From assembly GCA_947466075.1 (NCBI GenBank), contig CANIBP010000014.1, forward strand, positions 38,354 through 102,353: a stretch of 64,000 bases of DNA, in the 5' to 3' direction. Shown piece after piece: positions 60,265 through 64,000 of this stretch. Numbering within the stretch: position 1 is the stretch's first letter; each line of letters opens with the position of its first letter. The DNA is from Verrucomicrobiaceae bacterium (lineage in GTDB: Bacteria > Verrucomicrobiota > Verrucomicrobiia > Verrucomicrobiales > Verrucomicrobiaceae). Under the pieces are notes generated by a model, which was given only the letters and a program-made list of their open reading frames with translations, was not told where the DNA came from and searched no databases. The translations under genes were made by a program, and so were the position numbers.

Positions 60265-60684
60265 ATGTCGAGTTTGCCAGACCAGCCCCAAACCGCGGTC
60301 AGCCGCATCGTAGAGCGTTTTGAGGACCGTCTGCGAATCGCACGTGCTATGGAGATGGCTTCAAGCAAACGCCTGCTGGAAGCTGAGGCGCTATTGTGTC
60401 CCGGAGGCATGATGCCACAATCAGCGGACGGGCTGGACCTCCTGGCTCGAATCTATGTGCAACAGGGGCGTTTTGATCTTGCGAGGCGGCGTTGGGAGGA
60501 AGCTTTGAAGTTGGGTGGACGCCTAGTTGAATTTGAGAATTGTCTCAAAGTTCTCGATGCTTACACAGGGCAGGTTTTTCGACGCCGTCTAATGATCTGG
60601 AAAATCACGCTGGTCTTATTGATAGCAACGCTGCTGATCTGTGTAGGAGTTCATCTAAATCTTCTGTCTGCTCAGCCAAAGTGA
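60265..60684 (+). CDS. Small TPR-like protein with C-terminal TM anchor
   Basis: ADGLDLLARIYVQQGRFDLARRRWEEALKLGG; TM ITLVLLIATLLICVGV. Confidence 0.6.
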   Translation: MSSLPDQPQTAVSRIVERFEDRLRIARAMEMASSKRLLEAEALLCPGGMMPQSADGLDLLARIYVQQGRFDLARRRWEEALKLGGRLVEFENCLKVLDAYTGQVFRRRLMIWKITLVLLIATLLICVGVHLNLLSAQPK

Positions 60685-60693
60685 TCGACTGCC

Positions 60694-63108
60694 ATGAGTT
60701 CCAAATCGCTACGCCATTCCGACTCCCTACTGATTGCTTGGCGGTTGGCTGAGCTTGAGGCGGCTAACCTTCACTGTGCCGAGTTGGAGCCTGAACACTA
60801 TTTTCTGGCTCTTCTCAAACTGGTGGAATTGGATGTGGCAGCCATCCTGGCCGAGAACACGACGCTCTCCGATCAGCTTATCCAACAGGAAGTTTGTTCA
60901 GTCCTAAAATTAGCTTCCTGCCTTGCAACGGCGGGTTTGGAAACAACTCAAATCAGGCGTCGATTGCGAAGGGCTCTCCCTCGTGGTTCCAAGTCAGAGA
61001 AGGTGGACACACATCTCAGGCGGAGTGGACTTTCGCGGGAGGTCTTTGCCGAAGCCGATCAGGTGGCGGCACAAACGACGTGTGAAATGATCGAGCCACT
61101 GCACCTGCTTGCTGGCATTGTGATGGTTTCCGGTCCCTGGCTGCTGAGCGTTTTGGATCAAGCGGGTATTGCGGCGGGAGATTTCTCCGAAGCGGTGCTG
61201 ACTGCACTGCAAGGAGCTGCGGTGGAACAGGCAGGCCCCAGCGAAGCAAAGCCTCCACAAGCACATCACCAGCCAGACAAACAACTGAACAAGCGAAAGC
61301 CTGCGAACAATCTGGTGGATAGACTGGGGCGCGACCTGACTGCACTAGCTCGGCAGGGAGAACTATCGCCGGTGATTGGTAGAAAGGAGGAGATGCGCTC
61401 TCTGATTCAGACGCTGCTACGGAGCCGGAAAAACAATGCCATTCTCATCGGTGAAGCTGGAGTGGGAAAGACAGGGGTCGTCGAAGGTCTGGCCCAACGA
61501 ATTGCCAAGGGGGAGGTGCCTCCCGAGTTTGCTAGAAAGCGCATCATCGAGATTTCGATGGGGAGCCTTGTTGCCGGAACCAATCTGAGGGGTGACATGG
61601 AGGCACGCCTGCAAGTCCTGATTGCTGAGGCGAAACGTGATCCTGATCTAATCCTCTTTATCGACGAAATCCACCTGATGGCTGGAGCTGGGCAGGGATC
61701 TGGGGCCATGGATGCTGCCAATTTGCTGAAGCCAGCCCTAGCCCGTGGCGAAGTGTGTGTCATTGGAGCGACAACAACGCAGGAATATCGCAAGCATATT
61801 GAAGTTGATCCTGCTCTAGCGCGGCGGTTTGAAGTGATTGAAGTCTTGGAGCCAGATCGCACCGAAACGATTGCCATCCTCCAAGGATTAAGATCCAACA
61901 TAGAAGCCCATCACGGTGTTAAAATTGAAGATGGGGCAATGGATGCGGCGGTGGATTTGACCGTGCGCTATCTTCCCGCGCATCGTTTGCCAGACAAGGC
62001 AATTGATGTCTTGGATCAGGCCTGCGCCCAAGCCAGGCTACGGTCATTGTCAGGTGATTTTAGAGCGCTGTTTAAAGCTGGACTTTCAATCACACGGAAG
62101 GATGTGGCTGCTGCTGTGGCGCACCGTTGCAAGGTGCCAGTGGGTGAACTGACCGAAGACGATTCGGCACGACTGCTGCGGCTGGAAGCCGATCTCGAAA
62201 AGCGGGTGAAGGGGCAACGTCGAGCCATTGAGGCGGTGAGCGAGGCGATTCGTCTGGCGCGGTCTGGCCTCAAGCAAGGAGGAAGACCCATCGGAGTGTT
62301 TTTGTTTGCTGGCCCCAGTGGCACAGGAAAGACTGAGCTCGCCAAGGCACTGGCCGAATGTTTGTTTGGAAATGAGAAGCAGCTCATTCGGATCGATATG
62401 TCTGAGCTTATGGAGGCGCACAGCGTATCAAAACTGATTGGGGCACCGCCCGGATTCATCGGCCATGACCAAGGCGGACAGCTCACGGAGCAAGTCAGAA
62501 GCCAGCCCTACAGCGTGGTTTTACTGGATGAAGTGGAGAAGGCGCACCCGAAGATTTTGGATATTTTCCTCCAAATTTTCGATAATGGATTCATCACCGA
62601 TTCCCACGGTGTTCGCTGCGATTTTCGTGAGACGATCATCATTCTCACTTCGAACGTTGGAGCCGTCGGGAAAAAGGCTGCAATCGGATTCCAAAAAGAG
62701 GGCAAAGAGGCAGCTCCAGATAAGGAACTCAGCCAAACCATCCTTGCCGAGGCAAGAAAACTTTTTCGCCCAGAATTCATCAACCGTTTAACAGACATCG
62801 TGGCCTTTCAGCCGCTCGGTCACGATGAAGTGAAGCAGGTTCTCGCGTTGACTATCGCTCGCCTAAACGGACGCCTGAAGGACAAAAACATCGTCCTCGA
62901 ACTCACCCCTACAGCAGAAGCCATGCTCATTGCTCAGGGGTATAGCGAGGAATATGGAGCACGTCATCTCGAACGCACAGTGGAACGCTTGATCTCAAAG
63001 CCCCTTGCCGAATTGATCTTGGCCGACAAAGCTGCAGCAGGTTCTCACATATTATGCAATGAGCAGGATGGCCGCATTTTCATGCAGCACTCGGCTGGGT
63101 CCCGATAA
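60694..63108 (+). CDS. Clp-family AAA+ unfoldase (Clp-N plus two AAA modules, ClpA/ClpC-like, no M-domain)
   Basis: GEAGVGKT/LILFIDEIH; GPSGTGKT/VVLLDEVEKAH; GAPPGFIGHDQGGQLTEQVR. Confidence 0.92.
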   Translation: MSSKSLRHSDSLLIAWRLAELEAANLHCAELEPEHYFLALLKLVELDVAAILAENTTLSDQLIQQEVCSVLKLASCLATAGLETTQIRRRLRRALPRGSKSEKVDTHLRRSGLSREVFAEADQVAAQTTCEMIEPLHLLAGIVMVSGPWLLSVLDQAGIAAGDFSEAVLTALQGAAVEQAGPSEAKPPQAHHQPDKQLNKRKPANNLVDRLGRDLTALARQGELSPVIGRKEEMRSLIQTLLRSRKNNAILIGEAGVGKTGVVEGLAQRIAKGEVPPEFARKRIIEISMGSLVAGTNLRGDMEARLQVLIAEAKRDPDLILFIDEIHLMAGAGQGSGAMDAANLLKPALARGEVCVIGATTTQEYRKHIEVDPALARRFEVIEVLEPDRTETIAILQGLRSNIEAHHGVKIEDGAMDAAVDLTVRYLPAHRLPDKAIDVLDQACAQARLRSLSGDFRALFKAGLSITRKDVAAAVAHRCKVPVGELTEDDSARLLRLEADLEKRVKGQRRAIEAVSEAIRLARSGLKQGGRPIGVFLFAGPSGTGKTELAKALAECLFGNEKQLIRIDMSELMEAHSVSKLIGAPPGFIGHDQGGQLTEQVRSQPYSVVLLDEVEKAHPKILDIFLQIFDNGFITDSHGVRCDFRETIIILTSNVGAVGKKAAIGFQKEGKEAAPDKELSQTILAEARKLFRPEFINRLTDIVAFQPLGHDEVKQVLALTIARLNGRLKDKNIVLELTPTAEAMLIAQGYSEEYGARHLERTVERLISKPLAELILADKAAAGSHILCNEQDGRIFMQHSAGSR

Positions 63109-63117
63109 CGTCCAAGT

Positions 63118-63681
63118 ATGTCTGAGAAGCGCAAAATACTAATGCCGGAAGCCCCTCCAGATTGGAAGGCAACGACGATAAGTGACAGTGCCAAAAAAAG
63201 TGGTGCAGATGCTCCCACACAGTCATTTTCAACAAAGCCAGCTACAAAATCAATACCACCGCCGCTGCCGAAGTCGCAAAACGATAAAAATGCGAATAAT
63301 AAGCCACCAGAAAGCCTCGTCTCAGTACCACCGCCGTTACCCTCAGCAACTCCAAGCAGAGAAAACAAAAGTATTCCGCCGGAGTTGTTGGACGTTACGA
63401 ACCGAGAGTTCACCGTAAAGATGGGCGGTTTTTTCTTTGGTGATAAGTACCGGCTCACTGTGAAGGACTCCACACTCTCCTTTGTAAATCTCAAGAGTGG
63501 ATTTGAAATCACTTTCGACCCTGCCAATGAGTTTCATGATTTTACGCTTAGGAATCCTTGGACCTCAGGCTCTGATGAGCATGTTATAATTGAAACAAAA
63601 AAGCGTGAGCGATTTGCTTTCACAATTCCTGTTAAGGCATGGCCGACGCTTCGGGATTGGTGGAAACGAATGAAGCCGTAA
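63118..63681 (+). CDS. Hypothetical Pro-rich N-term protein with C-terminal PH-like domain
   Basis: SIPPPLPK, SVPPPLPS repeats; FTVKMGGFFFGDKYRLTVKDSTLSFVNLKSG beta-rich C-term; 9-bp gap from Clp gene. Confidence 0.55.
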   Translation: MSEKRKILMPEAPPDWKATTISDSAKKSGADAPTQSFSTKPATKSIPPPLPKSQNDKNANNKPPESLVSVPPPLPSATPSRENKSIPPELLDVTNREFTVKMGGFFFGDKYRLTVKDSTLSFVNLKSGFEITFDPANEFHDFTLRNPWTSGSDEHVIIETKKRERFAFTIPVKAWPTLRDWWKRMKP

Positions 63682-63852
63682 CATTATCGCGCTATAAGCT
63701 CTTCAGTGCTGCATTATAACGACAAGTAGGAATACACAGAACACGAAGTTGGCGTGGCCTAAAATTTGGAGTTCGATCAGTACCGATTCCGTGAAGCGCA
63801 AAATAACTAGGGCGAAGCTCCGCCACCTCTTGAAGGTGACGGAGCCATGAGT

Positions 63853-64000
63853 GTAAACGTCATGGTAACGACCGTGGGATCGAGCTTGGAACGGGGTGCG
63901 TGGGGTAGCAGGGATGTCCCACGTTATGGACAACCAACTCACGATTTTGAAACGGGACGCACGCGGCCGTGTGCGCAGCACGGCTGAGGCGCGGGCGGAA
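63853..64000 (+). mobile_element. Putative left end of IS66-type insertion sequence (truncated by window)
   Basis: gtgtaaacgtcatggtaacgacc terminal-like sequence followed by accessory transposase ORF start. Confidence 0.45.
63926..64000 (+). CDS. IS66-type accessory protein (TnpA-like) N-terminus, truncated by window
   Basis: MDNQLTILKRDARGRVRSTAEARAE reads open to the window end. Confidence 0.5.
   Translation, partial: MDNQLTILKRDARGRVRSTAEARAE

Noticed and set aside
63687-63712. gcgctataagctcttcagtgctgc as a displaced tRNA 5' fragment
   Set aside because: Only loosely similar to gcacggatagctcagtggtagagc with gaps; not convincing without the true junction.
63853-63862. gtgtaaacg match to the tRNA-Val segment as a distal att site
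   Set aside because: Only 9 bp, and it coincides with an IS66-like end; chance match is likely.

Overview
64-kb chromosomal window from a bacterium whose gene content looks like Verrucomicrobia/PVC (DUF1501, DUF1549/1553 and c-type-cytochrome/WD40 families, SecDF fusion, GxxExxY protein); this taxonomic call is inference. Positions 1-49.35 kb are mostly dense housekeeping or secreted-protein genes: phenylacetate-CoA-ligase-like (5' truncated), ssb, xer recombinase, psd, folP, PHP phosphatase, gph, L,D-transpeptidase, secDF-yajC-tgt, ychF, ridA, miaB, dnaE, TrmH-type methyltransferase, MazG-like, rsmH, and two toxin-antitoxin pairs. A tRNA-Val(UAC) at 49352-49426 (-) marks the boundary to an accessory region (about 49.43-63.9 kb) that starts with a tyrosine-recombinase-type integrase and ends in what looks like an IS66-type element. 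Its core is a tightly packed plus-strand operon (53.06-63.68 kb, gaps of 6-20 bp). It encodes a GYF-domain coiled-coil membrane protein, a Ser/Thr kinase, a degenerate J-domain-like protein, a GrpE-like protein, an unusual Hsp70 with an inserted beta-sandwich-like segment, a TPR/TM protein, a Clp-type AAA+ unfoldase without an M-domain, and a Pro-rich protein. A sigma-70-family factor gene precedes the operon. A near-consensus promoter inside an inverted repeat lies between the sigma gene and the operon. This self-contained kinase-regulated chaperone/unfoldase cassette is the best candidate for an undescribed system. Other notable items are a urea-transporter fold interrupted by TPRs, a GxxExxY gene bracketed by related hairpins, and a tandem palindrome/repeat region beside the integrase.
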